A stretch of DNA of 40,143 nt from Oerskovia enterophila (GCF_001692445.1 NZ_MAQA01000044.1:1-40143); one strand, 5' to 3'. Counted from the stretch's first letter, positions 26,422 to 35,293 are shown. Translations and numbers: made by a program. Notes: a model not told the origin generated them from the letters alone.

Positions 26422-27510
26422 TCAGCGAGCGGTCTTGGGCGAGAACAGGCGGCTGATGAGGCGCGCGATCAGGTTGAGCAGCATGACGATCAGGATCAGG
26501 GTCAGGGCCGCGGCCCAGGCCCGGTCGATCCCCACGCCGCCCTGCTCGTACTGGCGGTAGGCGAAGACCGGGAGGGTCGCCATGCGACCGTCGAAGAGGT
26601 CCCAGTTGACCTGTGTGATGAGACCGACCGTGAGGAGCAGGGGGGCCGTCTCCCCGATGACCCGGGCGATCGAGAGCATGACGCCCGTGACGATGCCCGC
26701 GATCGAGGTCCGCAGGACGACCTTGACGATCGTGAGCCACTTGGGCACGCCCAGCGCGAGCGAGGCCTCGCGCAGCTCGTTGGGGACCAGGCGCAGCATC
26801 TCCTCGACCGACCGGATGACGACCGGGGTCATGAGGAGCGACAGCGCGACCGCGCCCATGATCCCCGCGCGGTACGCGGGGCCGAAGATCAGCGTGAAGA
26901 GCGAGAACGCGAACAGACCCGCGACGATCGAGGGGATGCCCGTCATGACGTCCACGAGGAACGTGATCCAGCGGGCCAGGGCGCCGCGCCCGTACTCGAC
27001 GAGGTAGATCGCCGTGAGCAGGCCGATCGGGACCGAGATGACCGTCGCCGCGCCCGTGATGAGGAGCGTGCCGACGATCGCGTGCCAGATCCCGCCGCTC
27101 GTCATGTCGCCGTAGACGCCGACCATGTCGGTCGACAGGAACGTCGCCCCGAAGAGCTTCGCGCCGCGCGTGACCACGATCCACAGGAGCGAGACGAGCG
27201 GGATCAGCGCGAGCAGGAACGCGAAGGTCACGAGCGTGGTCGCGAGGCGGTCGGTGGCCCAGCGGGCGCCCTCGACGACGCGCGAGGTGGTCGTGAGGCC
27301 CAGGGCGTAGAGCACGGCGCCCAGCCCCAGGACGCCCGCGATCGTGGGGGTGCCCGTGATCGCGAGGATGCCGAGAGCGACGAGCACGCCGCCCGCGGCG
27401 AAGGCCCACGGCGCCCAGCGCGGCAGACGCTTCTGCGTCGCGACGAGCTGGAGGGGGCCCGAGCCGTCGGGGACGCCGGGCGTGGCGGGGGTGAGGTCGG
27501 TGACCGTCAT
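26422..27510 (-). CDS. pstA: Phosphate ABC transporter permease PstA
   Basis: Membrane subunit of the phosphate importer, 362 residues. It is longer than the usual ~290 because of an N-terminal extension of about 80 residues with two additional hydrophobic segments ([15 protein letters not shown] and [13 protein letters not shown]). The core has [32 protein letters not shown] and the EAA loop [17 protein letters not shown]. The ATG shares its A with the pstC stop (TGATG), so translation is coupled. Confidence 0.95.
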   Translation of the reverse strand: MTVTDLTPATPGVPDGSGPLQLVATQKRLPRWAPWAFAAGGVLVALGILAITGTPTIAGVLGLGAVLYALGLTTTSRVVEGARWATDRLATTLVTFAFLLALIPLVSLLWIVVTRGAKLFGATFLSTDMVGVYGDMTSGGIWHAIVGTLLITGAATVISVPIGLLTAIYLVEYGRGALARWITFLVDVMTGIPSIVAGLFAFSLFTLIFGPAYRAGIMGAVALSLLMTPVVIRSVEEMLRLVPNELREASLALGVPKWLTIVKVVLRTSIAGIVTGVMLSIARVIGETAPLLLTVGLITQVNWDLFDGRMATLPVFAYRQYEQGGVGIDRAWAAALTLILIVMLLNLIARLISRLFSPKTAR

Positions 27511-28493
27511 CAGTTCGCTCCCGAGAATTCCTTGCGGCGCGCGATGATCCAGCGCGCGATCATGTTGACGACGAACGTGATGACGAACAGCGCGAGGCCC
27601 GTCGCGATGAGGGTGCTCACCGCGAGGCCGCTCGCCTCAGGGAACTTCGAGGCGATGTTCGCGGCGATCGTCTGCTGCTGTCCCGGCTTGAGGAGGAACA
27701 GCGAGTAGAGGAACCCGGGCGAGATGACCATGAGCACGGCCATGGTCTCGCCGAGCGCTCGGCCGAGGCCCAGCATCGAGGCGCTGATCACGCCCGAGCG
27801 GCCGAACGGCAGGACCGCCATGCGGACCATCTCCCAGCGCGTCGCCCCGAGGGCCAGGGAGGCCTCCTCGTGGAGCACCGGGGTCTGGAGGAACACCTCG
27901 CGCGAGACCGCCGTGATGATCGGCAGGATCATGACCGCGAGGACGATCGAGGCCGACATGATGTTCTTGGCCGGGGCCTGGTATCCCGCGAACAGCGGGA
28001 TGAAGCCCAGGGTCCCGCTCAGCCACGTGAAGAACGGGTTGAGGATCGGGAGCAGCCACAGGGCGCCCCACAGGCCGTACACGACGCTCGGGATGGCCGC
28101 GAGGAGGTCGATCAGGTAGCCGAGCCCCTGCGCCAGGCGCCGGGGCGCGTAGTGCGAGATGAAGAGCGCGATGCCCACCGAGACCGGGACCGCGATCGCG
28201 AGCGCGAGGATCGAGGCGAGCAGCGTCCCGAACACGAGCGGACCGACGTACGCGAGCAGCGAGTCCGCCTTGAACCAGGAGATCTCCTGGAGCTCCTCGG
28301 GGCTGGCCGTCAGCGCGGGCCACGCCTCGATGACGAGGAACACGGCCACCGCGGCGAGAACCACGAGGATGAGGATCCCGGCGCCGGTCGACAGGCCGGC
28401 GAAGACCCGGCCGGCCAGGCCGCCCTTGGTCGCGGGGACCTGGGGCTCGGACCCGAGCCCGGCTCGGGTGGAGGGAGGAGAGGTGACGGCCAC
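27510..28493 (-). CDS. pstC: Phosphate ABC transporter permease PstC
   Basis: Membrane subunit of the phosphate importer, 327 residues with six or more helices. [11 protein letters not shown], the large loop with [15 protein letters not shown] and the EAA loop [17 protein letters not shown] are typical. The GTG at 28493 is chosen because GGAG lies 5 nt upstream; an in-frame GTG at 28547 would add 18 residues. It lies 133 nt after pstS. Confidence 0.94.
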   Translation of the reverse strand: MAVTSPPSTRAGLGSEPQVPATKGGLAGRVFAGLSTGAGILILVVLAAVAVFLVIEAWPALTASPEELQEISWFKADSLLAYVGPLVFGTLLASILALAIAVPVSVGIALFISHYAPRRLAQGLGYLIDLLAAIPSVVYGLWGALWLLPILNPFFTWLSGTLGFIPLFAGYQAPAKNIMSASIVLAVMILPIITAVSREVFLQTPVLHEEASLALGATRWEMVRMAVLPFGRSGVISASMLGLGRALGETMAVLMVISPGFLYSLFLLKPGQQQTIAANIASKFPEASGLAVSTLIATGLALFVITFVVNMIARWIIARRKEFSGAN

Positions 28494-28626
28494 TGATGCT
28501 CCGATGACTGAGGTGCGGCGGTGGTAGGACGACGTTCCGAGGGTCACGCGCCCGTGGCGGGCCGCGCCGGGCTGACAGCCTCGACGCGACCCGCCCCTGG
28601 GTGTACGACCGTGTGCAGTTCTTCGA

Positions 28627-29763
28627 TCAGCTCTTGACGGTGATCGAGTCGAGCGCTGCCTGGACCTCGGTGCGCAGCGCGCTCGAGATCGGGGCGGAGC
28701 CGGCGACGGAGGCCTCGGCAGCGCGCGCCTGGCCCTCCTCGCTGGCGACGTAGGTCAGGTACGCCTTGACGTTCGCGGCGTCCTCGGCCTTGTCGTAGGT
28801 GTCGCACGCGATCGAGTAGGAGATGAGGACCAGCGGGTAGGCGCCGGCCTCGGTCGTGGTGCGGTCGATCTCGACGACGAGGCGCTTGTCGGTCGCGTCC
28901 GCTGCACGCGGCGAGGCGTCGACGACCTTGGCCGCGGCCTCGGGCGAGAACGGCACGTACTCCTCGCCGACCTTGATCGCGACCGTGCCCAGGTCACCGG
29001 CGCGCGAGGCGTCGGCGTACCCGATGGCACCCTCGGCACCCGTGACGGTGTCGACGACACCCTGCGTGCCCTGGCCCGACTGCCCGCCGGACAGAGGCCA
29101 GTCGCCGCTGGCCTCGTGCGGCCACGCGCCGTTCGAGGCGGCCGCGAGGTACTCGGTGAAGTTCTCCGTGGTACCGGACTCGTCGGAGCGGTTCACGGGG
29201 ATGATCGCGGTCGCGGGGAGCTCGACGCCCTCGTTCTCCGCGGCGATCGCCGGGTCGTTCCAGGTGGTGATCTCGCGGTTGAAGATCTTCGCGAGCGTCT
29301 CGGCCGAGAGCTGGAGGTGCTCGGTGTCGACACCGGGCAGGTTGTAGATCACGGCGATGGGGCTGATGTAGAGCGGGACCTCGATCGCCTCGCCGCCGAA
29401 GCAGCGGTCGGTCGCGGTCGCGAGCTCGTCCTCCTTGAGGGCAGCGTCGGAACCGGCGAACTGCGTCGCGCCGGACAGGAACTGCTCGCGGCCTCCGCCG
29501 GAGCCGACCGCGTCGTAGCTGACGGTCACGCCGGGGGCGATGTCGCCGAAGCCGGCGATCCAGCCGGCCACGGCCTTCTCCTGGGACGAGGCGCCGGCAC
29601 CGGCGAGCGTGCCCGTGAGGTCCTCGGTCGAGCCGCTCGCTGCGCCATCAGTGGTGGCGTCGCCACCGGAGTCGGTGCTGTTCGAGCCGCACGCTGCCAA
29701 CGTCAACGCGAGCATGCCGACGGCTGCTGCGGAACCTGCGCGGGTGAATCGGCTGAGCTTCAC
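28627..29763 (-). CDS. pstS: Phosphate ABC transporter substrate-binding lipoprotein
   Basis: Captures inorganic phosphate at the cell surface. The 378-residue precursor has a lipobox LAAC with Cys25, a Ser/Gly/Thr/Asp-rich linker and the phosphate-coordinating segments GAGASSQ, YDAVGSGGGREQF, FAGSDA and RSDESGTTENF. The start is GTG with GGAAGAAGAG upstream. First gene of pstSCAB; its promoter carries a PHO-box array (29835-29878), which matches control by the adjacent SenX3-RegX3. Confidence 0.96.
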   Translation of the reverse strand: MKLSRFTRAGSAAAVGMLALTLAACGSNSTDSGGDATTDGAASGSTEDLTGTLAGAGASSQEKAVAGWIAGFGDIAPGVTVSYDAVGSGGGREQFLSGATQFAGSDAALKEDELATATDRCFGGEAIEVPLYISPIAVIYNLPGVDTEHLQLSAETLAKIFNREITTWNDPAIAAENEGVELPATAIIPVNRSDESGTTENFTEYLAAASNGAWPHEASGDWPLSGGQSGQGTQGVVDTVTGAEGAIGYADASRAGDLGTVAIKVGEEYVPFSPEAAAKVVDASPRAADATDKRLVVEIDRTTTEAGAYPLVLISYSIACDTYDKAEDAANVKAYLTYVASEEGQARAAEASVAGSAPISSALRTEVQAALDSITVKS

Positions 29764-29823
29764 TCTCTTCTTCCATCCTGTTCAACGCGGGGGCGGCACC
29801 AGCGAGCGCCGGTGACAACAACG

Positions 29824-29878
29824 ACGCTAAGCAGGCCGGGTGACGCGCTCCGGTTGTCCGGGTGAACGACAGATGAAC
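29824..29878 (-). promoter_or_regulatory. pstS promoter with PHO-box array
   Basis: On the minus strand four 11-nt units run head to tail: GTTCATCTGTC (29868-29878), GTTCACCCGGA (29857-29867), the degenerate CAACCGGAGCG (29846-29856) and CGTCACCCGGC (29835-29845). They match the PhoP/RegX3-type direct repeat. A TAGCGT -10 box follows at 29824-29829, so the array covers the -35 region, the usual geometry for activation. Confidence 0.75.
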
Positions 29879-29899
29879 AGTGCACAGACTCTTGCGGCC

Positions 29900-29908
29900 T
29901 GTGGATAA
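29900..29908 (-). promoter_or_regulatory. Single perfect DnaA box
   Basis: The minus strand reads TTATCCACA, the consensus DnaA binding 9-mer. It is alone, so it is not an origin; it lies 22 nt from the pstS PHO box. Confidence 0.4.
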
Positions 29909-30087
29909 ACCCCCGCGCCAGGGGCTTCCACGGCCCCTCCCGGGAGCCAGCGGTTGCCTCATCCCGGCAGGTCGGGAACGCTGGCAGGAACAGGTCGTCG
30001 AGCAGACCGAGCCGGCACCTGCACGTCGTCGGCCCCTCGCTCACGGGCATCGCACGACCCGCACGGACGAACGTCAGGAGACCTCGC

Positions 30088-32073
30088 GTGAGCGACGACG
30101 GCACGAGCGATCACCCCGGCAGCGGCGCGAGCGAGGACGAGACCGCGCCGCGGTCGACCGACGTACCCGCGTCGTCCTCGACGCCGGACGTCCCCCTCGG
30201 GGCGGACGAGACCGCGCCGGCGGGCGACAGCGCCTCCTCCTCCGCTCCCGCCCCGGCGTCGGGCACCGAGGCCGGAGCAGACAACGTCACCGCGGCCGTG
30301 GCCGTCGAGGTCCCCGTGCCGCCCGGGCGCATGTACCCCCGCGTCTTCTACCCCGCCGCGGGGCTCATCCTGCTGTTCGTCCTGCTCGCGATGGTCTTCA
30401 CCGACGGGACGACCGCTGTCCTGAGCACGCTCCAGGCCGACGTCATCGGAGCGTTCGGCTGGTACTACGTGCTGATCGTGGCCGGGTTCGTCATCTTCGC
30501 GCTGTGGATGGGCCTGAGCCGCTTCGGCGACATCGTGCTCGGCAAGGACGACGAGACCCCGCTGTTCCGGCTGCCCGTGTGGTTCGCGATGCTGTTCGCG
30601 ACCGGCATGGGGATCGGGCTCGTGTACTGGGGAGCGGCCGAGCCGCTGACGCACTACGCGTCGCCCAAGCCCGGCGTCACGGGCGACCCGGCGGCCCTCG
30701 CGCAGGCCGCGATGGGACAGAGCTACCTCCACTGGGGCGTGCACGCCTGGGCGATCTACGTCGTCGCGGGCCTCGCGCTCGCCTACGCGATCCATCGCAA
30801 GGGGCGCCCCGTCTCGATCCGGTGGGCCCTCGAACCCCTGCTCGGCGACCGGGTCAAGGGCCGCCTGGGCGACGTGGTCGACGTCGTCGCGGTGCTGGGC
30901 ACGGTGTTCGGTGTCGCGACCTCGCTGGGCTTCGGTGTGCTGCAGATCGGGGCCGGGCTCGGTTTCCTGAACGTCGCCGAGCCGGGCCTGGCGCTCCAGA
31001 TCGGCCTCATCATCGGGATCACAGCCGTCGCGACCCTCTCGGTCGCCTCGGGCCTGGGGCGCGGCATGAAGTGGCTGTCCAACGGCAACATGGTCCTGGC
31101 CGGCGTCCTGGCCCTCACGGTGCTCGTCGTGGGCCCCACGCTGTTCCTCCTGCGCGACTACGTGCAGTCCATGGGGTACTACCTCCAGAACGTCATCCGC
31201 CTGACGTTCGACACCACGGCCTTCCAGGGCGACGCCGGGCTCGAGTGGCAGTCGTCGTGGACCATCTTCTACTGGGGCTGGTGGATCTCGTGGGCCCCGT
31301 TCGTGGGCGTCTTCATCGCGCGCATCTCGCGCGGGCGCACCATCCGCGAGTTCGTCATGGGTACCCTCCTGGTCCCCACGCTCGTGACGTTCCTGTGGTT
31401 CTCGATCTTCGGCGGCTCGGCGCTCTACCGGCAGATCTTCGGCGACGGCGGGCTCATAGGCGCCGACGGGAGCGTCGACACCGACACCGTGCTGTTCCAG
31501 CTCCTGGGCGACCTGCCGGGCGGCCCGGTCCTCACCGTGCTTGCGATCGTGCTCATCGGGGTGTTCTTCGTGACGTCGGCCGACTCGGGCTCGTTCGTCG
31601 TCGGGATGCTGACCTCGGGTGGCGACCCGCACCCCGCGGTCTGGAACCGCATCCTGTGGGCCGTGCTGTCCGGCCTCCTCGCGATGGCCCTCCTGATCTC
31701 GGGTGGGCTCACCGCTCTGCAGACGGCTGCGATCCTCATCGCGCTACCGTTCTCGGTCGTCATGATCGGCATGGCCCTGTCGACCGTGATCGCGCTGCGC
31801 GAGGAGCACAGCGCGATCCTGCGCGCCGAACGGGCCCAGGCCCGCCTGGTCCTCACCCAGCACGTCACGCGCCGCGTGACCGAGACCATCTCCGAGCAGT
31901 GGGACGAGCTCTACGGCAGCGACGTCCCAGGGCCGCCGAGACCCGCCGACGAGCAGCGGACGCCCGAGCGCCGCGGCCCCCTGCGCGGGCGGCCGCGGCG
32001 CAGGGCGGACCGTGAGGGGCCGAGCGGCACTGGGTCGAGAGGCACCGAGCCGGGCGGGACGGGCGGTCCCTGA
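30088..32073 (+). CDS. BCCT family transporter (glycine betaine/choline type)
   Basis: Secondary transporter importing betaine-like osmolytes, probably Na+-coupled. After an 85-residue acidic Ser/Ala/Pro-rich cytosolic N-terminus come about 12 helices. ATGMGIGLVYWGAAEPLTHY corresponds to the glycine-rich substrate segment, and FYWGWWISWAPFVGVF is the Trp-rich BCCT signature that forms the betaine-binding aromatic box in BetP. The C-terminal ~80 residues are Arg-rich, like the osmosensing tail of BetP. The product has 661 residues; the GTG at 30088 has AGGAG 7 nt upstream. It lies between the pst and senX3-regX3 groups, an odd position for an osmolyte carrier. The substrate is inferred. Confidence 0.9.
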   Translation: MSDDGTSDHPGSGASEDETAPRSTDVPASSSTPDVPLGADETAPAGDSASSSAPAPASGTEAGADNVTAAVAVEVPVPPGRMYPRVFYPAAGLILLFVLLAMVFTDGTTAVLSTLQADVIGAFGWYYVLIVAGFVIFALWMGLSRFGDIVLGKDDETPLFRLPVWFAMLFATGMGIGLVYWGAAEPLTHYASPKPGVTGDPAALAQAAMGQSYLHWGVHAWAIYVVAGLALAYAIHRKGRPVSIRWALEPLLGDRVKGRLGDVVDVVAVLGTVFGVATSLGFGVLQIGAGLGFLNVAEPGLALQIGLIIGITAVATLSVASGLGRGMKWLSNGNMVLAGVLALTVLVVGPTLFLLRDYVQSMGYYLQNVIRLTFDTTAFQGDAGLEWQSSWTIFYWGWWISWAPFVGVFIARISRGRTIREFVMGTLLVPTLVTFLWFSIFGGSALYRQIFGDGGLIGADGSVDTDTVLFQLLGDLPGGPVLTVLAIVLIGVFFVTSADSGSFVVGMLTSGGDPHPAVWNRILWAVLSGLLAMALLISGGLTALQTAAILIALPFSVVMIGMALSTVIALREEHSAILRAERAQARLVLTQHVTRRVTETISEQWDELYGSDVPGPPRPADEQRTPERRGPLRGRPRRRADREGPSGTGSRGTEPGGTGGP

Positions 32074-32090
32074 GGTCGGGCGCAACCGTC

Positions 32091-32172
32091 CCCGGCACTG
32101 CCGGGCACAGTCGGCACAGTCGGCACAGTCGGCACTGCCGGGCCCAGTCGGCGCTGTCGGGCCCAGCAGTCC
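32091..32172. repeat. GGCACAGTC 9-nt tandem repeat and hairpin
   Basis: Three exact 9-nt copies (32104-32130) are flanked by degenerate copies and by GGCACTGCCGGG twice. CCCGGCACTGCCGGG at 32091-32105 can form a short hairpin and may serve as terminator between the convergent BCCT and regX3 genes. Confidence 0.6.
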
Positions 32173-32225
32173 GACCAGCACCTCTGGGCCGCCGGACCCG
32201 CAGCGACACCCGCAGCAGGCCGGTC

Positions 32226-32930
32226 CTACGACTCGCCGTCGGCCACCTTGTAGCCGAGCCCGCGGACCGTGAGCAGGTAGCGCGGGGTCGCGGGGTCCGG
32301 CTCGATCTTCGAGCGGATGCGCTTGACGTGCACGTCGAGGGTCTTGGTGTCCCCCACGTAGTCGGCCCCCCACACACGGTCGATGAGCTGCCCGCGCGTC
32401 AGGACGCGCCCCGCGTTGCGCAGCAGCAGCTCGAGCAGGTCGAACTCCTTGAGCGGGAACGAGACGAGCTCCCCGTGCACCGAGACGGTGTGCCGCTCGA
32501 CGTCCATCTTGACCGGACCGACCTCGAGCGCGCCGTCATCCTCGGGCTCGCCCGCGGCGGCCTCCGCGCCGCCCTGGCGCCGCAGCACGGCGCGCACGCG
32601 CGCGAGGAGCTCGCGGAACGAGTAGGGCTTGGTCACGTAGTCGTCGGCCCCGAGCTCGAGCCCCACGACCTTGTCGATCTCGGAGTCCTTGGCCGTGAGC
32701 ATGATGACGGGTACGTTGCCGCGCTGCCGCAGCTCGCGACACACCTCGGTGCCGCTCAGGCCGGGGAGCATGAGGTCGAGCAGCACGAGGTCCGCGCCGC
32801 CCGCGTCGTAGGCGGCGAGGGCCTCGGGCCCCGTGGCCGCCTCGACGACGTCGAAGCCCTCACGGGCCAGCTGGTAGGTCAGAGGGTCGCGGTACGACTC
32901 CTCGTCCTCGACGACCAGGATGCGCGTCAC
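32226..32930 (-). CDS. regX3: Two-component response regulator RegX3/PhoP type
   Basis: OmpR-family regulator of 234 residues. The receiver domain has the acidic pair Glu8-Asp9, phospho-acceptor Asp52 (LLDLMLPG), Thr79 and Lys101; the winged-helix output domain has FPLKEFDLLELLLRNAGRVLTR and VHVKRIRSKIE plus RGLGYKV. The GTG start overlaps the senX3 stop in GTGA. Together with SenX3 it should switch on phosphate-starvation genes, including the pst operon with its PHO boxes. Confidence 0.93.
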   Translation of the reverse strand: MTRILVVEDEESYRDPLTYQLAREGFDVVEAATGPEALAAYDAGGADLVLLDLMLPGLSGTEVCRELRQRGNVPVIMLTAKDSEIDKVVGLELGADDYVTKPYSFRELLARVRAVLRRQGGAEAAAGEPEDDGALEVGPVKMDVERHTVSVHGELVSFPLKEFDLLELLLRNAGRVLTRGQLIDRVWGADYVGDTKTLDVHVKRIRSKIEPDPATPRYLLTVRGLGYKVADGES

Positions 32931-34336
32931 GCACCCACCTCCTTGGTTCTGGGGGACGTGCCGGGGTAGGGATCGGTCTGTGGGTCGCCCGCCCCGGAGG
33001 GGGCGGCGACGTCGGTCGGGGCCTGGCCCTCGGGTCCGGGGGTGCTCTCGGTGCCGTCGGCGCTCCGCGCGCCTCCGGCGCCCTCAGGGCGGCCAGTGCC
33101 CTCGGTGCTCTCGGTGCCGGCAGCGCCGGCAGCGCCGGCAGCGCCGGCAGCGCCGGCAGCGCCTTCAGTGCCGTCGGCGCCCGACGACGCAGCCTCCACC
33201 GCGGTCGGGTCCGCCGCGGGGATACGCAGGGTGAACGTCGAACCGCGACCGGGCTCGGACCACATGGTCACCTCGCCGCCGTGGTCCGCCGCGATGTGCT
33301 TGACGATGCTCAGGCCCAGACCCGTGCCGCCCGTGTCGCGCGAGCGCGCGGGGTCGACCCGGTAGAAGCGCTCGAACACGCGCTGCTGCTCGCCCTCGGA
33401 GATCCCGATGCCCTGGTCGACGACCGCGATCTCGACGAGGTCTCCCACGACGCTCACGCCGACCCCGACCCGCGTGTTCTCGCCCGAGTAGGCGACCGCG
33501 TTGTCGAGCAGGTTGCGGACCGCGGTCACGAGCAGCGCGTGGTCGCCGTAGACGACCGCGTCGAGGTCTCCGCCGACCGTCAGGACGATGCCCTTGCCCT
33601 GGGCGTTGGTGCGCGCCCGGTCGACGGACTCCTCGACCACGCCACGCACGGGCACGGTCGTGACGGCCTGGAGCGCGCCGGCGACCTGGAGGCGCGAGAG
33701 CTCGATGATCTCCTGGACCAGCGCGGACAGGCGCGTGGCCTCCTGCTGCATGCGCCCCGTGAAGCGGCGGACCGCGACCGGGTCGTCCGCCGCGTCCTGG
33801 ACGGTCTCGGCGAGCAGCGCGAGCGCCCCCACCGGCGTCTTGAGCTCGTGCGAGACGTTGACGACGAAGTCGCGGCGGATCGCGTCGATGCGCCGTGCCT
33901 CGGTCCGGTCCTCCGCGAGCACGAGGATGTGGTGCGGTCCGACCTGCGCGACCCGGACCTGGAGCATGACCATGCCGCGACCGACGGGGCCGCGCGGGAG
34001 CTCGAGCTCCTCGTCGCGGATCACGCCGTCGCGCTGGACCTCGGCGATCATGTCGAGGATCGCGGCGTGCACGACCGCGTCGCCGCGCACCACGCCCAGG
34101 GCGTAGGCGGGTGGGCTGGCCCGCACGACCTCGCCCTCGCTGTCGAGGACCACGGCGGCCGAGCGCAGCACCGCGAGCACGCGTACGAGCCCTTCGTCGA
34201 GCTCGGGGGCCTCGCCGTCGGGCATGCGGTGCGTGCTGCGCTCGCTGAACCGGAACGCGAGCGTCGCGAACACTCCGACGAGCAGCCCGATGACCCCGGC
34301 GACAAGCAGCCCGACGCCCTCCTGGATTCCTTCCAC
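32927..34336 (-). CDS. senX3: Sensor histidine kinase SenX3/PhoR type
   Basis: Membrane histidine kinase of the phosphate system, 469 residues. A single N-terminal helix (about residues 8-28), no extracellular sensor domain, a PAS-like domain, the phospho-acceptor His163 in NVSHELKTP and ATPase motifs LLDNAVAYS, VDQGIGIS and GGTGLGLSIVKHI. Lack of a sensor domain fits control through PhoU-Pst. Oddity: residues ~374-469 form a Gly/Ala/Glu/Thr-rich low-complexity tail with five GAA units encoded by a 9-nt tandem repeat. The GTG at 34336 is preceded by GGAG at only 2 nt and by TACGCT at 6 nt, so a leaderless start is more likely. Confidence 0.92.
   Translation of the reverse strand: MEGIQEGVGLLVAGVIGLLVGVFATLAFRFSERSTHRMPDGEAPELDEGLVRVLAVLRSAAVVLDSEGEVVRASPPAYALGVVRGDAVVHAAILDMIAEVQRDGVIRDEELELPRGPVGRGMVMLQVRVAQVGPHHILVLAEDRTEARRIDAIRRDFVVNVSHELKTPVGALALLAETVQDAADDPVAVRRFTGRMQQEATRLSALVQEIIELSRLQVAGALQAVTTVPVRGVVEESVDRARTNAQGKGIVLTVGGDLDAVVYGDHALLVTAVRNLLDNAVAYSGENTRVGVGVSVVGDLVEIAVVDQGIGISEGEQQRVFERFYRVDPARSRDTGGTGLGLSIVKHIAADHGGEVTMWSEPGRGSTFTLRIPAADPTAVEAASSGADGTEGAAGAAGAAGAAGAAGTESTEGTGRPEGAGGARSADGTESTPGPEGQAPTDVAAPSGAGDPQTDPYPGTSPRTKEVGA
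33115..33161. repeat. 9-nt tandem repeat inside senX3
   Basis: About five copies of GCCGGCAGC encode alternating Gly-Ala-Ala in the C-terminal tail of the kinase. Such a tract can change length by slippage without a frameshift because its unit is three codons. Confidence 0.8.
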
Positions 34337-34342
34337 GGCTCC

Positions 34343-34348
34343 AGCGTA
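34343..34348 (-). promoter_or_regulatory. -10 box of senX3-regX3, leaderless type
   Basis: Minus-strand TACGCT (TANNNT) ends 6 nt before the GTG start at 34336. Confidence 0.4.
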
Positions 34349-34417
34349 CGGTCGGAGACGGCCGCGCCCGACCGTTCCTGGCCGTTCCGGGACGGTTCGG
34401 TCACCGCGCGTCCAAGA

Positions 34418-34475
34418 GTTCACCTGGCGGCGTCCTGTCGTTCACCTGACCGTTCACCTCCCCGTTCACCTGGCC
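34418..34475 (+). promoter_or_regulatory. PHO-box-like array between senX3 and phoU
   Basis: GTTCACCT occurs four times, at 34418, 34440, 34452 and 34464, the first two separated by exactly two 11-nt units and the others by 12 nt. Further GTTC cores at 34384 and 34395 extend the phasing upstream. The array sits between the divergent senX3-regX3 and phoU genes and is probably bound by RegX3. Confidence 0.7.
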
Positions 34476-34515
34476 TGACATGGTGGGGGTTGCTGGTCAC
34501 CATGAAAGGGATGCG

Positions 34516-35184
34516 ATGCGGGAAATCTTCGAGGCCGAGCTCAAGCAGGTCGGTGACGACCTTGCCGAGATGAGTCGCTTGGTCGAGTCTGCCATCAGTC
34601 GGGCGGGGACGGCGCTGCTCACTGCAGACCTCCAGCTCGCACAGTCGGTGATCGCGTCCGACCACGCGATCGACGCGCTCGAGCGCGAGCTCGACGAGCG
34701 CTGCGTCCTGCTGCTCGCGCAGCAGCAGCCGGTCGCGACCGACCTGCGTGTCGTCGTGAGCGCGCTGCGCATGAGCGCCACGCTCGAGCGCATGGGCGAC
34801 CTCGCACGTCACGTCGCCCAGGTCGCGCGGGGCCGTTACCCGGCGCACGCGATCCACCCCCTGCTGGAGGGGACGTTCGCGCAGATGCACGACGCCGCGA
34901 CCCGGGTCGCGCGCCGCACCACGACGCTCCTGACGACGCGCGACCTGACGGTCGCGGCGAACGTCGAGCGCGACGACGACCTGCTCGACCACCTGCACCA
35001 GGACACGTTCGCGGCGATCCTGGGCCCGGACTGGACGGGCACCCCGCAGGAGACGGTCGACGTGACTCTCGTGGGCCGGTACTACGAGCGGTTCGGCGAC
35101 CACGGCGTCTCGATCGCCAAGCGCGTGACGTTCCTCGTCACAGGCGATTTCGCGGACGACCGCGGGCAGGCCGCGCGGGCCTAG
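34516..35184 (+). CDS. phoU: Phosphate signalling regulator PhoU
   Basis: Cytosolic negative regulator linking Pst transporter status to the sensor kinase. The all-helical 222-residue protein consists of two similar three-helix repeats. The metal-binding motifs are in SALRMSATLERMGDLARHV and GRYYERFGDHGVSIAKRV. The ATG at 34516 has AAAGGGA upstream (34505-34511); an in-frame upstream codon at 34480 lacks such a site. It diverges from senX3 rather than joining the pst operon, a common actinobacterial arrangement. Confidence 0.95.
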   Translation: MREIFEAELKQVGDDLAEMSRLVESAISRAGTALLTADLQLAQSVIASDHAIDALERELDERCVLLLAQQQPVATDLRVVVSALRMSATLERMGDLARHVAQVARGRYPAHAIHPLLEGTFAQMHDAATRVARRTTTLLTTRDLTVAANVERDDDLLDHLHQDTFAAILGPDWTGTPQETVDVTLVGRYYERFGDHGVSIAKRVTFLVTGDFADDRGQAARA

Positions 35185-35293
35185 CGGTCCCCCGGGTCCC
35201 TCCCGCTGCCGACCGCGTGCTCGGCAGGAAGGGGTCGGCGACGCCTCTCCCGGCGCCGAGCACCAGGACGCACGTCTCCCCCGCTCCATGAAT

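Larger units (their letters stand above)
29764..30087. other. Divergent non-coding region between pstS and the BCCT transporter gene
   Basis: The 324-nt region contains the PHO-box array and -10 of pstS (29824-29878), a perfect DnaA-box 9-mer (29900-29908) and the Shine-Dalgarno of the BCCT gene (30076-30080). No clear plus-strand promoter could be assigned. Confidence 0.6.

Noticed and set aside
29900-29908. Replication origin suggested by a perfect DnaA box
   Set aside because: Only one box, no dnaA/dnaN genes and no AT-rich unwinding region.
29959-31632. A 557-codon open frame antisense to the BCCT gene
   Set aside because: Glu/His/Arg/Gln-rich shadow of membrane-helix codons; sense strand encodes an unmistakable BCCT transporter.
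34215-34423. Longer SenX3 N-terminus starting upstream of 34336
   Set aside because: The extra residues are Arg/Pro/Gly-rich and lie over the promoter; a single transmembrane start right after 34336 matches the family.
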